Notes: a model not told the origin generated them from the sequence alone. Numbered from the stretch's first letter, positions 34,921 through 43,574 are shown. The stretch: 64,000 bases of DNA from Castellaniella sp034674885 (GCF_034674885.1 NZ_JAUCDS010000001.1:124001-188000), one strand, 5' to 3'. Translations and numbers: made by a program.

Positions 34921-36084
34921 CTACGCAGCAGCCTTCAGCACCTGAACCTTATCCGTGGCTTCCCAGCTGAATTCCGGCTCGTTGCGGCCGAAATGGCCGT
35001 AGGCGGCGGATTTGGAATAGATGGGGCGCAGCAGATCGAGCATGTTGATGATGCCCTTGGGGCGCAGATCGAAGTGTTCGCGCACCAGGCGGGCGATCTG
35101 CTCGTCGGGGATCACACCCGTGCCTTCGGTGTAGACCGTGATGTTGATCGGTTCGGCCACACCGATGGCGTAGCTGACCTGCACCTGGCACTGGCGGGCC
35201 AGGCCTGCCGCGACGATGTTCTTGGCGACGTAGCGGGCGGCGTAGGCGGCCGAGCGGTCGACCTTGGACGGGTCCTTCCCTGAAAAAGCGCCGCCGCCGT
35301 GCGGGCAGGCGCCGCCATAGGTGTCGACGATGATCTTGCGGCCGGTCAGTCCGCAATCGCCCTGCGGGCCGCCGATGACGAATTTGCCCGTGGGATTGAT
35401 CAGGAATTTCGTCTTGTCCGTCAGCAGGCCTTCGGCGAAGACCGGGCGGATGATGTGCTCGATGGCGGCATCGCGGATGTCCGCCTGGGAAATATCCGGG
35501 TGATGCTGCGTGGACAGCACCACGGTATCGACTTCGGCAGGCTTGCCGTCCAGGTAGCGGAACGTGACCTGGGACTTGGCGTCCGGGCGCAGCCAGGGCA
35601 GGCGGCCGTCCTTGCGCAATTCGGCCTGGCGCTGCACGATGCGGTGCGCGTACCAGATCGGGGCGGGCATCAGGTCGGGAGTTTCGTCGCAGGCGTATCC
35701 GAACATCAGGCCTTGGTCGCCAGCGCCCTGGTTCAGGATTTCTTCCGGCGTGCGGTCCACGCCCTGGGCGATGTCGGGAGATTGCTTGTCGTAGGCGACC
35801 AGCACCGCGCAACCCTTGTAGTCGATGCCGTAGTCGGTATTGTCGTACCCGATGCGGCGGATCGTGTCGCGGGCAACCTGGATGTAGTCGACATTGGCGC
35901 GCGACGTGATTTCACCGGCCAGCACGACCAGGCCGGTATTGCAAAGGGTTTCGGCGGCGACCCGGGAAGTCGGGTCCTGTTCGAGCAAGGCGTCGAGAAT
36001 CGCGTCGGAAATCTGGTCGGCGACCTTGTCGGGATGGCCTTCGGAAACGGATTCCGAGGTAAAGAGAAAATCGTTGTTTGCCAC
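34921..36084 (-). CDS. metK: S-adenosylmethionine synthetase
   Basis: Makes SAM from methionine and ATP, 387 residues. Signatures: FLFTSESVSEGHPDKVADQI, GAGDQGLMFGYACDETPDLM, LPWLRPDAKSQVTFRY, GPQGDCGLTGRKIIVDTYGG, and GGGAFSGKDPSKVDRSAAYA. The start codon is GTG at 36084 with AGGA about 12 bases upstream. The leader holds a 7-bp hairpin (36104-36122) close to the start. Together with ahcY and metF this gives the SAM regeneration cycle within 10 kb, though the rpiR operon separates metK from ahcY. Confidence 0.96.
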   Translation of the reverse strand: MANNDFLFTSESVSEGHPDKVADQISDAILDALLEQDPTSRVAAETLCNTGLVVLAGEITSRANVDYIQVARDTIRRIGYDNTDYGIDYKGCAVLVAYDKQSPDIAQGVDRTPEEILNQGAGDQGLMFGYACDETPDLMPAPIWYAHRIVQRQAELRKDGRLPWLRPDAKSQVTFRYLDGKPAEVDTVVLSTQHHPDISQADIRDAAIEHIIRPVFAEGLLTDKTKFLINPTGKFVIGGPQGDCGLTGRKIIVDTYGGACPHGGGAFSGKDPSKVDRSAAYAARYVAKNIVAAGLARQCQVQVSYAIGVAEPINITVYTEGTGVIPDEQIARLVREHFDLRPKGIINMLDLLRPIYSKSAAYGHFGRNEPEFSWEATDKVQVLKAAA

Positions 36085-36103
36085 AGCGATACGTCCTGTA
36101 TGT

Positions 36104-36122
36104 GCGCCGGAACGGCCGGCGC
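36104..36122 (-). other. Hairpin in the metK leader
   Basis: GCGCCGG / CCGGCGC with a 5-base loop lies 20 bases upstream of the metK GTG. It could modulate ribosome access. I could not match the 180-base leader to a known SAM riboswitch class. Confidence 0.4.
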
Positions 36123-36268
36123 GAGGTTGAACGAAACGCGTTGCACCTCTGGATGTATCGGGGCGCGACGCTTTAGCGGTTTAGACCACGCCGTCGCCGG
36201 CGCAGGGATCGCTCCGCAAGTTGTCGGGTTAACTCAGCGATCAGGGGGATTTTAAGCGAAAATATGTC

Positions 36269-37159
36269 ATGCCTGCTGAAAACGCTTCGCCCGACAGGGA
36301 TATCCTGCCCCTCATGCTGCTATTTCTCGTCCGTCTGCTGGCCCGAGTGCCGCTGTCCTGGCTGCAGAACCTGGGCCGGCTGATCGGCCTGCTGGTGTAC
36401 TGCCTGCCGGGGCGCTACCGGCGCCGCCTGCAGGGCAACGCCCGCCGGGCCGGCTACGACACGCCAGCGTTCTTCCGCAAGGCGGCAGCCGAATCAGGGG
36501 CCATGATCCTTGAAATGCCCAAGGTCTGGTGGCGCACGGCCCAGTGCCTGGCCCTGACCCACAGCGATCAGGAATCCATTGTGCGCGATGCGCTGGCCGA
36601 AGGCCGGGGCGTGCTGTATCTGACCCCCCATCTGGGCTGCTTCGAGATCACCGCCCGCCACCTGACTCAGCACGGTCCGCTGACCGTGATGTTCCGCCCG
36701 TCGCGCAGCACACTGCTGGATCCCATCGTCGAGTCCGCCCGCGACATGCACAATCTGCGAGCCGTGCCCGCCAACCGCCACGGCGTGCGCGAATTCGTCC
36801 GCGCGCTGAAACGCGGCGAGGCCGTGGGCATGCTGCCCGACCAGGTTCCACGCGAGGGCGACGGCCTGTGGCTGCCGTTCTTCGGCGAACACGCCCTGAC
36901 CATGACGCTGGCGGCCCGCTTGGCCTTGCAGACCGGCGTGGCGGTGATCCTGACGGCCGGTGAACGCCTGCCGGATGGACACGGCTGGCGCATCCACTAT
37001 CTGCGCCTGCCCGACCCGCTGCCGCAGACACCCGACGCCCTGGCCCTGGCGATCAACCAGGCCATGGAGACCCTCATCCGGCGTTTCCCGGAACAGTATC
37101 TATGGAGCTACAACCGCTACAAATGGCCGGACGATGCCCCCCCTCACCCAGGGGGCTGA
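36269..37159 (+). CDS. Lysophospholipid / lipid A acyltransferase (LpxL/HtrB family), first copy
   Basis: 296-residue inner-membrane acyltransferase of the LpxL/LpxM family, which adds secondary acyl chains to lipid A. An N-terminal hydrophobic segment (MLLFLVRLLARVPLSWLQNL) precedes the H-x4-E catalytic motif HLGCFE (near residue 120). Then come VMFRPSRSTLLDPIVESAR, a substrate-binding MLPDQVPREGDGLWLPFFG and YLWSYNRYKW at the end. An alternative ATG at 36314 matches the usual family N-terminus better; neither start has a clear ribosome site. It is followed by a second paralogue 21 bp downstream. Confidence 0.9.
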   Translation: MPAENASPDRDILPLMLLFLVRLLARVPLSWLQNLGRLIGLLVYCLPGRYRRRLQGNARRAGYDTPAFFRKAAAESGAMILEMPKVWWRTAQCLALTHSDQESIVRDALAEGRGVLYLTPHLGCFEITARHLTQHGPLTVMFRPSRSTLLDPIVESARDMHNLRAVPANRHGVREFVRALKRGEAVGMLPDQVPREGDGLWLPFFGEHALTMTLAARLALQTGVAVILTAGERLPDGHGWRIHYLRLPDPLPQTPDALALAINQAMETLIRRFPEQYLWSYNRYKWPDDAPPHPGG

Positions 37160-37180
37160 TCCACCTACAATGCCCCGATC

Positions 37181-38071
37181 ATGGCTTTCGATAAAAAACC
37201 CCTGCTGCGGGCGGCGTTTGCGTATTTCGGACGCTGCCCGACTCCTACCCGGCTGCGCTGGGGGCGCATCCTGGGCTGGTTGGCGCCCCGACTGCTGAGA
37301 TCCCGCGCTCATGTCGTGCGCGTCAATCTGGCGCGCTGCTTCCCGGAACTGGACGATACCCGGCGCGAGGCGCTGGCCCGCCGCCACTTCCAATTGCTGG
37401 CGCAGTCTTTCATCGACCGCGGCCTGTGCTGGTTCGGCACGCCCGAACGCATCCTGTCCACGATCGATCTGCAGGGCGAACGGCACCTGCAGACCCTGCT
37501 GGACCAGGGCCGGCGCATCCTGATGTTCGCCCCGCACTTCATCGCCCTGGATGCCGCCGCCACCCGCCTGACCCTGTTCCTGAAGGAATCCGCCACGCTC
37601 TACACCCGCCAGAGCGACGCTGACGTGGACGAGATCGTGCGCCTGGGGCGCGGGCGTTTCAACCAGGTGCATCTGATCAGCCGCCACGACGGCGTGCGCG
37701 GCCTGATCCGGCATCTGCGCAAAGGCATCCCCGTCTATTACCTGCCGGACATGGACTTCGGCCGTCAGGGCAGCGCCTTCGTGCCGTTTTTCGGCGTACC
37801 CGCCGCCACCCTGCTGTCGGCGGCCCAGATCGCCGCTGCCTGGGACGCGGCCGTGGTGCCCGTCATCAGCCGCCTGGACCCAGACACCGGACGCTATCAG
37901 GTCATCGTCGGCCCACCGGTGGATGATTTCCCGGGGGATGACGCCCCCGAGACCGCCACGGCACGCCTGAACCGCCTGATCGAAAGTGAGGTCCGCCCCG
38001 ATCCGGCCCAATACTATTGGGTGCACCGAAGATTCAAGACGCGACCTGATGGCGAGGCAGGGTTTTACTAG
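37181..38071 (+). CDS. Lipid A acyltransferase (LpxL/HtrB family), second copy
   Basis: 296-residue paralogue of the preceding gene. The catalytic H-x4-D is HFIALD near residue 112. Other family parts: ARCFPELDDTRREALARRHF, LTLFLKESATLYTRQSDADV, VYYLPDMDFGRQGSAFVPFF and a C-terminal YYWVHRRFKTRPDGEAGFY, the usual terminal block. The two acyltransferases differ in the motif residue (E versus D), which suggests different chain position or length specificity. In Bordetella two LpxL-type genes give distinct acylation sites. Operon continues to dapF after 62 bp. Confidence 0.93.
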   Translation: MAFDKKPLLRAAFAYFGRCPTPTRLRWGRILGWLAPRLLRSRAHVVRVNLARCFPELDDTRREALARRHFQLLAQSFIDRGLCWFGTPERILSTIDLQGERHLQTLLDQGRRILMFAPHFIALDAAATRLTLFLKESATLYTRQSDADVDEIVRLGRGRFNQVHLISRHDGVRGLIRHLRKGIPVYYLPDMDFGRQGSAFVPFFGVPAATLLSAAQIAAAWDAAVVPVISRLDPDTGRYQVIVGPPVDDFPGDDAPETATARLNRLIESEVRPDPAQYYWVHRRFKTRPDGEAGFY

Positions 38072-38133
38072 GGCTGCCGCCATCCAGCCGGGCCACGCTT
38101 GCGCACCCCGTTTTTTGCAGGATAATCTGTCAG

Positions 38134-39021
38134 ATGATCTGGAACTTCACCAAAATGCAGGGCGCCGGCAACGACTTCGTCGTGCTGGACGGCGTGCGTC
38201 AACCCATCCAGCTGACGCCGGAACGCGCACGCGCCCTGGCGGATCGACATTTCGGGATCGGCGCCGACCAGATCCTGCTGGTCGAAGATCCGCTGGATCC
38301 CAATGCCGACTTCCGCTACCGCATCTTCAATGCCGACGGCGGAGAGGTCGAACACTGCGGCAACGGCGCCCGCTGCTTCGTGCGCTTCGTGCACGACCAG
38401 GGTCTGTCGCGGCGCAACCCGCTGCGGGCCGAGATCGCCACGGGCCTGCTCGTATTGCACGAATCGGATGACGGCCAGGTCTCGGTGGACATGGGCCAGA
38501 CGGCATTCACACCCGATCGGCTGGCCTTCGAAGCCGCCGGGCTGGACACCCGCGCAGCCGGCGCCGACACGCTGTACGGGCTGGACCTGGCAGGCGAGTC
38601 CGATCCGCTCTGGTGTTCCCTGGTGGCGATCTCCAACCCCCACGCCGTCACCCTGGTCGACGATGCCGAAACCTTCCCGGTCGGCCGCATCGGCCCGGCG
38701 GTCGAAAGCCACCGCCGCTTTGCCCAGCGGGTCAACGCCGGCTTCATGCAGGTGCTCGACCGCCACCATATCCGCCTGCGCGTCTTCGAACGCGGGGCGG
38801 GCGAGACGCTGGCCTGCGGCACCGGGGCCTGCGCGGCGGCCGTGGCCGGCATCCGCCGAGGCCTGCTCGACAGCCCCGTGCGGGTGGACACCCACGGCGG
38901 CGCCCTGCACATCGAATGGGACGGCCAGGTCCTGCGCATGCGCGGCCCGGCCACCACGGTTTTCAACGGCCAGATCGACATCGACGCCCTGGTCGCCTCT
39001 CTCGAACGGAACCCCACATGA
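38134..39021 (+). CDS. dapF: Diaminopimelate epimerase
   Basis: Interconverts LL- and meso-diaminopimelate for lysine and peptidoglycan, 295 residues. Both catalytic cysteines are visible: IFNADGGEVEHCGNGARCFV (near residue 74) and ERGAGETLACGTGACAAAV (near 234). The start KMQGAGNDFVVLDG is canonical. ATG at 38134. Its stop overlaps the next start as ATGA, typical of the dapF-DUF484-xerC group found widely in proteobacteria. Confidence 0.96.
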   Translation: MIWNFTKMQGAGNDFVVLDGVRQPIQLTPERARALADRHFGIGADQILLVEDPLDPNADFRYRIFNADGGEVEHCGNGARCFVRFVHDQGLSRRNPLRAEIATGLLVLHESDDGQVSVDMGQTAFTPDRLAFEAAGLDTRAAGADTLYGLDLAGESDPLWCSLVAISNPHAVTLVDDAETFPVGRIGPAVESHRRFAQRVNAGFMQVLDRHHIRLRVFERGAGETLACGTGACAAAVAGIRRGLLDSPVRVDTHGGALHIEWDGQVLRMRGPATTVFNGQIDIDALVASLERNPT

Positions 39022-39698
39022 CACAGGAAGCCCCTAGCGCTCAGGATATCGCCGACTACCTGAGCCAGAACCCCCAGTTCTTCGAAGAACACGCCGACGT
39101 TTTCGCCACGCTCAGCGTGCCTCACCCGCACCAGGCCCGCGCCATCTCGCTGGGCGAACGCCAGATTCTGACACTGCGCACGCGGGTCAAGGAACACGAA
39201 CAGCGCCTGATGCACCTGCTGCAGAATGCCGGCGGCAACGAACGCATCAACCAGGCGCTGATGCAATGGTGCGCCCGGATGCTGGCCGAACCCGACGCGC
39301 AGCAGATTCCGGCGCACATCATCCGCAGCCTGGGCGATCAATTCGACCTCGATGCCATCGCCCTGCGCATCTGGGACCTGCCGGCCCTGAGCGACAGCGA
39401 ATTCGCCCAGGATGTCACCACTGACATCCGCCGCGACGCCGCCGACATGACCCAGCCCTACTGCGGTCCCGTCAAAGGCCAGGCTGCCGCCGGGTGGCTG
39501 GCCAATGAACCCGCTTCGCTGGCCATCGTGCCCCTGCGCGCGCTCAATGGTTCAGAACCCATCGGCCTGCTGGTGCTGGGATCGACAGACCCCCAGCGCT
39601 TCACTGCCGACATGGGCACCACTTTCCTGACATTGATTGCATCCCTGGCCGGTGCGGCACTGGGGCGGCTGATCGATCCGGCACCCCAGGTCGCCTGA
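39018..39698 (+). CDS. DUF484 family protein
   Basis: 226-residue DUF484 protein, start ATG at 39018 overlapping the dapF stop. Features: SAQDIADYLSQNPQFFEEHA, VPHPHQARAISLGERQILTL and a helical link, followed by a GAF-like domain (IPAHIIRSLGDQFDLDAIAL to GTTFLTLIASLAGAALGRLI). The biochemical role is unknown; the gene nearly always sits between dapF and xerC, suggesting a link to recombination or cell-wall synthesis. Confidence 0.93.
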   Translation: MTQEAPSAQDIADYLSQNPQFFEEHADVFATLSVPHPHQARAISLGERQILTLRTRVKEHEQRLMHLLQNAGGNERINQALMQWCARMLAEPDAQQIPAHIIRSLGDQFDLDAIALRIWDLPALSDSEFAQDVTTDIRRDAADMTQPYCGPVKGQAAAGWLANEPASLAIVPLRALNGSEPIGLLVLGSTDPQRFTADMGTTFLTLIASLAGAALGRLIDPAPQVA

Positions 39699-39714
39699 AC
39701 CGGCGGGCAGGGCC

Positions 39715-40695
39715 ATGTCCGCCGACGACACCCAGCGCATAGAATCCTGGCTGACCGAACTGGGCGCCGGACAACGGTATTCACCCCACACGGTCGCTGC
39801 CTACCGGCGCGACCTGCAGGCCCTGCAGACCTGCTTCCCGGATATCGGCCTGGACGCCCTGGAAGAACTCCACATCCGCCAGGCGCTGGGGCGCCTGCAT
39901 GCCCAAGGGCACCAGCCGCGCAGCCTGGCAAGGGCGCTGTCGGCCTGGCGGACTTATTTTGCCTGGCGCGCGCCGCATGCCGACCTGCACCGCAATCCGG
40001 CCCAAGGCGTGCGGGCGCCCCGCATTCCTCACAGCCTCCCCAAGGCCCTGTCTGTCGATCAGGCCCAGGCGCTGTTGGACCGCACCAGCCTGCCGCCAGC
40101 CGACTCGCCCATCGAAAAACGCGACATGGCCATGTTCGAGGTCCTGTATTCCAGCGGCCTGCGTCTGTCGGAACTGGTCGGGCTGGACTGGCAGCCGCTG
40201 CGCGAACCGGGATATGCCTCGCACAGCTGGATCCAGCTGGCTGAACGCGAGGCGCTCGTCCGGGGCAAAGGCCGCAAGACGCGGGCCGTGCCCCTGGGGC
40301 AGCATGCCATCGACGCCCTGCAGGCCTGGCTGACCGTGCGCGGTCAGCTGCTGTCCCCAGATCCGGATGCCGACACCCGGGCTGCGCTGTTCCTGGGCGC
40401 ACGTGGCCGCCGCATCAGCCCACGCGTCGTGCAACTGCAACTGCAGGCCCTGGCCCAGCGCGTCGGCCTGCCGATGCATATCCACCCCCACAGCCTGCGG
40501 CACAGCTTCGCCAGCCACCTGCTGCAATCGGCGCAGGACCTGCGCGCAGTGCAGGAACTGCTGGGGCACGCGAACATCGCCACCACCCAGATCTACACCC
40601 GACTGGATTTCCAGCACCTGGCCGCCAGCTACGATCAGGCGCATCCCCGCGCACGGCGCAAGACCCGGGACGACACACCCGATCCGCAGCGCTGA
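39715..40695 (+). CDS. xerC: Tyrosine recombinase XerC
   Basis: 326-residue tyrosine recombinase that resolves chromosome dimers at dif with XerD. N-terminal SAM-like core-binding domain to about residue 105 (RYSPHTVAAYRRDLQAL). The catalytic residues are present: Arg in SSGLRLSELVGLDW, Lys in VRGKGRKTRAVPL, His-x-x-Arg in HSLRHSFASHLLQ, His in GHANIATTQIYT, and the Tyr nucleophile in that same IYT. A slightly long C-terminal tail (RKTRDDTPDPQR) is present. Operon end; the znu genes converge on it. Confidence 0.95.
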   Translation: MSADDTQRIESWLTELGAGQRYSPHTVAAYRRDLQALQTCFPDIGLDALEELHIRQALGRLHAQGHQPRSLARALSAWRTYFAWRAPHADLHRNPAQGVRAPRIPHSLPKALSVDQAQALLDRTSLPPADSPIEKRDMAMFEVLYSSGLRLSELVGLDWQPLREPGYASHSWIQLAEREALVRGKGRKTRAVPLGQHAIDALQAWLTVRGQLLSPDPDADTRAALFLGARGRRISPRVVQLQLQALAQRVGLPMHIHPHSLRHSFASHLLQSAQDLRAVQELLGHANIATTQIYTRLDFQHLAASYDQAHPRARRKTRDDTPDPQR

Positions 40696-40727
40696 CCGGC
40701 CGACCAGGCACGCCGGCCCCAAACGGG

Positions 40728-41714
40728 CTACTGCGCCTGCGGGTTCCGCTGCCAGGCTGCCAGCAGTTGCTGCGTGTTCCAGCGAAACATGCCCAGATAG
40801 GTCGAGGCTTCATGGCCGGGTTTGTCCAGGGTATCGGCGTATAGCGAACCGCCCAGGGTGACGCCGGCCTCGGCGGCCAGCTGGCGCAAGGCCTGGGAAC
40901 CGCTGCCATGCTCCAGGAAAACGGCGCTGACGTGTTGCGCACGGACCTGATTCAGCAGACTGGCCATGGCGCGGGCCGATGGTTCGGCCTCGCTGGAAAT
41001 CCCGACCAAAGACAGTATGCGGACGCCGTATGCAGCTCCGAAATAGCCGAAGGCATCGTGCGAGGTCGCCAGAACCCGGTGGTCCCGAGGCACGGCGGCC
41101 AGTTGTTCACGCCAATGGGCATCGGTTTCACGCAACTGCTGGATGTAGGCGTCCGCCCGGGCGAAATACGCCGACCCATGCGCCGGATCGGCCTGGGCCA
41201 ACCCCTGGGCGATGTTCTGCACATACTGCACGCCATTGGCCAGGTCCTGCCAGGCATGGGGATCGACCGCGCCGGCCTCGTGCGCGTGATCGTGCTCTTC
41301 GGCGTCGGCCTGCGCGGCGTGCTCTTCGCTCAGGTGGCGCGGCGTCACGCCCCGGGACGCCGCGATCGTCTGCCCCTTGAAGCCCGCCGCATCCAGCAGG
41401 CGCGGCAGCCAGGCCTCGAAGCCCAGACCATTGACCACCAGCACCTGGGCAGCGCCCAGCGTGCGGACATCCCTGGGACTGGGCTCGAAAGTATGTGCAT
41501 CGCGCATCGGCCCCACCAGCACGTCCAGATGGATGTCATCGCCACCGACCACCCGCACCATATCCGCCAGGATGGAAAACGAGGCCACCACCTGCAGGCG
41601 GGCCGGTGGCGCAGAGGCCTGCGCACTGACGGCTGCATCCTGCGCATGTGCCATGCCCCCCCAGGCCAGGCACAGCAACAGGGCAACGCTCAGGCGACGC
41701 CAGAACTCAAGCAT
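40728..41714 (-). CDS. znuA: Zinc ABC transporter substrate-binding protein ZnuA
   Basis: 328-residue periplasmic metal-binding protein (cluster A-I). The signal peptide ends at GGMAHAQ. Zinc-site residues: HTFEPSPRD (His), the His-rich loop EEHDHAHEAGAVDPHAWQD with the second His, ATSHDAFGYF (His) and SSEAEPSARA. Two start codons (41720 and 41714) are close; GGAGA positions the ATG at 41714, overlapping znuB by eight bases. Last gene of znuC-znuB-znuA under the shared Zur box. Confidence 0.94.
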   Translation of the reverse strand: MLEFWRRLSVALLLCLAWGGMAHAQDAAVSAQASAPPARLQVVASFSILADMVRVVGGDDIHLDVLVGPMRDAHTFEPSPRDVRTLGAAQVLVVNGLGFEAWLPRLLDAAGFKGQTIAASRGVTPRHLSEEHAAQADAEEHDHAHEAGAVDPHAWQDLANGVQYVQNIAQGLAQADPAHGSAYFARADAYIQQLRETDAHWREQLAAVPRDHRVLATSHDAFGYFGAAYGVRILSLVGISSEAEPSARAMASLLNQVRAQHVSAVFLEHGSGSQALRQLAAEAGVTLGGSLYADTLDKPGHEASTYLGMFRWNTQQLLAAWQRNPQAQ

Positions 41715-42615
41715 GGTCATTCTCCATGGATTGCAGCAGGCGGGCCCGCCGCGCCCGGATCTGCCGGGCAGTCTGCAACAGACCACCGTAGGGCCCGACG
41801 GCGACAGATACAAAATGCGCCACCCCCGCCGCCAGGATGATGGCCGGCGAAGCCGCGACGTCTGCGTAATACGACACCAACAGACCGACATAGGACGCCA
41901 ACGCGCCCAGAATGGCAGCCAGCACCATCTGGGCCCCGACCGAGCGTACCCAGAACCGGGCCGCCGTGGCGGGCAGCATCATGATGCCCACCACCATCAG
42001 CGTACCCAGCACCTGGAAGCCGGCCACCAGGTTCAGCACCAGCAGCAACAGGAATCCCATGTGTGCCCAGGCGCCGATCCTGCCTTCGGTGCGCAGAAAC
42101 AGGGGGTCCAGGCATTCTGTGACCAACACCCGGAACATGCCCGCCAGGGCCAGCAGGGTCACGCTGCTGACCAGCGTCACCAACAGCAGTGCGGCGGTGC
42201 TCAGGCCCAGCACCGTGCCAAACAGCACGTGGATCAGATCCAGGTTGGTGCCCTTCAGCGATACCAGCAGCACTCCCAAGCCCAGGGACACCAGGTAGAA
42301 CGCGGCAAAGCTGGCGTCTTCACGCAGAGGCGTCAGGCGGGAGATCAGCCCGGCCAGCACGGCGACGATCACACCCGTGACCAGGCCGCCCACCGTCATG
42401 GCGGTCATCGACAGGCCGGCGGTCAGGAACCCCACCGCGACCCCCGGCAAGATGGCATGCGCCATGGCATCGCCCATCAGGCTCATGCGCCGCAGCACCA
42501 GAAACACGCCCAGGGGGCCCGCCGCAAAGGCGAGCGCCCAGGACCCGGCCAGCGCCCGGCGCATGAAGCCGAAATCGACGAAGGGCTGCACCAGCAGATC
42601 CCAGGCGTGCATCAT
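41707..42615 (-). CDS. znuB: Zinc ABC transporter permease ZnuB
   Basis: 302-residue membrane component, ABC-3 family, with about eight to nine hydrophobic segments. Landmarks: ALAGSWALAFAAGPLGVFLV, LRRMSLMGDAMAHAILPGVA, FYLVSLGLGVLLVSLKGTNL, DLIHVLFGTVLGLS, and FQVLGTLMVVGIMMLPATAA. Start ATG at 42615 overlaps the znuC stop (ATGA at 42612-42615); the next codon is also ATG. Gene order and overlap imply full co-translation with znuC and znuA. Confidence 0.94.
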   Translation of the reverse strand: MMHAWDLLVQPFVDFGFMRRALAGSWALAFAAGPLGVFLVLRRMSLMGDAMAHAILPGVAVGFLTAGLSMTAMTVGGLVTGVIVAVLAGLISRLTPLREDASFAAFYLVSLGLGVLLVSLKGTNLDLIHVLFGTVLGLSTAALLLVTLVSSVTLLALAGMFRVLVTECLDPLFLRTEGRIGAWAHMGFLLLLVLNLVAGFQVLGTLMVVGIMMLPATAARFWVRSVGAQMVLAAILGALASYVGLLVSYYADVAASPAIILAAGVAHFVSVAVGPYGGLLQTARQIRARRARLLQSMENDHA

Positions 42616-43394
42616 GACAGCCCCCCGGCGCACAGATGACGCGCCAGATGCAGATTGGCGGCGCTCAGCACCCGATCGCTGGGCCCCCAGTCCACGACCT
42701 GTCCGGCCAGCAGCAGCGATTCGGGGAAATGCTGGCGCACCATTTCCAGATCATGCAGAACGGCGATCACGGTACGGCCCTCTCCGTGCCACTGATGCAG
42801 CAGGACCAGCAGGTCGTCGGTTGTCGCCCGGTCCACGGCGGCAAAGGGCTCGTCCAGCAGGATCACCCGGGCATCGCGCAACATCAGCCGGGCAAACAGG
42901 GCTCGGCGCAATTGCCCGCCCGATAGCGTATTCACCGGCTGGTGGCCGAAACCCGACAGCCCGACCGTCTGCAAAGCAGATTCCACGGCGTCCCGGCCTG
43001 CGGAATCCAGCCCGCGCCAGGCGCCCACCCGATGCCAGGCCCCCAGCGCCACCATGTCGAAGGTGCTGATGGGGAAGTCCAGATCCAGTTCCGCAGCCTG
43101 CGGCAGGCAGGCCAGGCTGCGCCCCAGATCGGGATCGATGCGGATGTGCCCTCGAGCCGGGCTGAGCCGCCCCGTGAGCGCCTTGATCAGCGTGGATTTT
43201 CCGGCGCCATTGGGGCCGACCACCGCCGTCAGCGCGCCCTGGGAAAACGTGCCGCAGGCGTCGCGCACGGCGATACGGTCACGCCAGCCCAGCCAGACCT
43301 GCTGCAGTTCGATCGCGGGCGCGCCCTGCCCCGAGGCCACTCCCTGCCCCCCATGCACGGAGCAGGAACCACCGACCCCATGATCTACCACCAT
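42612..43394 (-). CDS. znuC: Zinc ABC transporter ATP-binding protein ZnuC
   Basis: 260-residue ABC ATPase. Walker A VVGPNGAGKSTLIKAL, Q-loop CLPQAAELDLDF, signature VNTLSGGQLRRALFARLML, Walker B VILLDEP, and the His switch VLHDLE. The core begins near residue 27 (IELQQVWLGWRDR), so the first 25 residues (VVDHGVGGSC...) are extra. The ATG at 43394 is used because it overlaps the stop of a 47-codon ORF; the start is only moderately certain. It is the first conserved gene of the operon. Confidence 0.93.
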   Translation of the reverse strand: MVVDHGVGGSCSVHGGQGVASGQGAPAIELQQVWLGWRDRIAVRDACGTFSQGALTAVVGPNGAGKSTLIKALTGRLSPARGHIRIDPDLGRSLACLPQAAELDLDFPISTFDMVALGAWHRVGAWRGLDSAGRDAVESALQTVGLSGFGHQPVNTLSGGQLRRALFARLMLRDARVILLDEPFAAVDRATTDDLLVLLHQWHGEGRTVIAVLHDLEMVRQHFPESLLLAGQVVDWGPSDRVLSAANLHLARHLCAGGLS

Positions 43395-43528
43395 TGCAGC
43401 GCCCACCCGGTCAGCGCCCACAACAGCAACACCGCCCACGCAACGCGCCGCATCCGGCACGCAGCCGATAGCAACAAGGAAGATCCCCGGTAATGGTCGG
43501 ATCGGGACAAGGGGCGAAAGCGCGGCAT
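43385..43528 (-). CDS. Small 47-residue membrane ORF between the Zur box and znuC (candidate)
   Basis: ORF of 47 codons from ATG 43528 to TAG 43387-43385. It is too short for usual gene-finding and unannotated here. The first 25 residues (MPRFRPLSRSDHYRGSSLLL..) are basic; the C-terminal half MRRVAWAVLLLWALTGWALQ, ending in WW, is a single strongly hydrophobic helix. Its TAG overlaps the znuC ATG (ATGGTGGTAG), the geometry of translational coupling. It begins 24 bases after the Zur-type palindrome. No clear ribosome site is seen before 43528. No family recognised; a leader or a membrane helper of the zinc importer are both possible. Confidence 0.5.
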   Translation of the reverse strand: MPRFRPLSRSDHYRGSSLLLSAACRMRRVAWAVLLLWALTGWALQWW

Positions 43529-43552
43529 GGGTGGTGGCAACGAAGAAAGTTC

Positions 43553-43570
43553 GTTATGTTATAACATAAC
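43553..43570. promoter_or_regulatory. Zur-box operator
   Basis: GTTATGTTATAACATAAC is a perfect 18-bp palindrome, matching the known proteobacterial Zur box core (GTTATA..TATAAC). It ends four bases before the zur start and faces the znu operon on the other side, so Zur may control both transporter and itself. Confidence 0.85.
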
Positions 43571-43574
43571 CATC

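Noticed and set aside
36085..36268. SAM riboswitch upstream of metK
   Set aside because: I could not align the leader with any SAM class core by eye; reported only as an unexplained leader.
37138..37160. Third copy of the two-hairpin repeat (CCCCC..GGGGG near the first acyltransferase stop)
   Set aside because: Only the short GC stem is similar; the GGACACGG block and long second hairpin are absent.
38613..39017. N-terminal extension of the DUF484 frame inside dapF
   Set aside because: The extension is an out-of-frame reading of dapF; the ATG at 39018 overlaps the dapF stop and gives the normal length.
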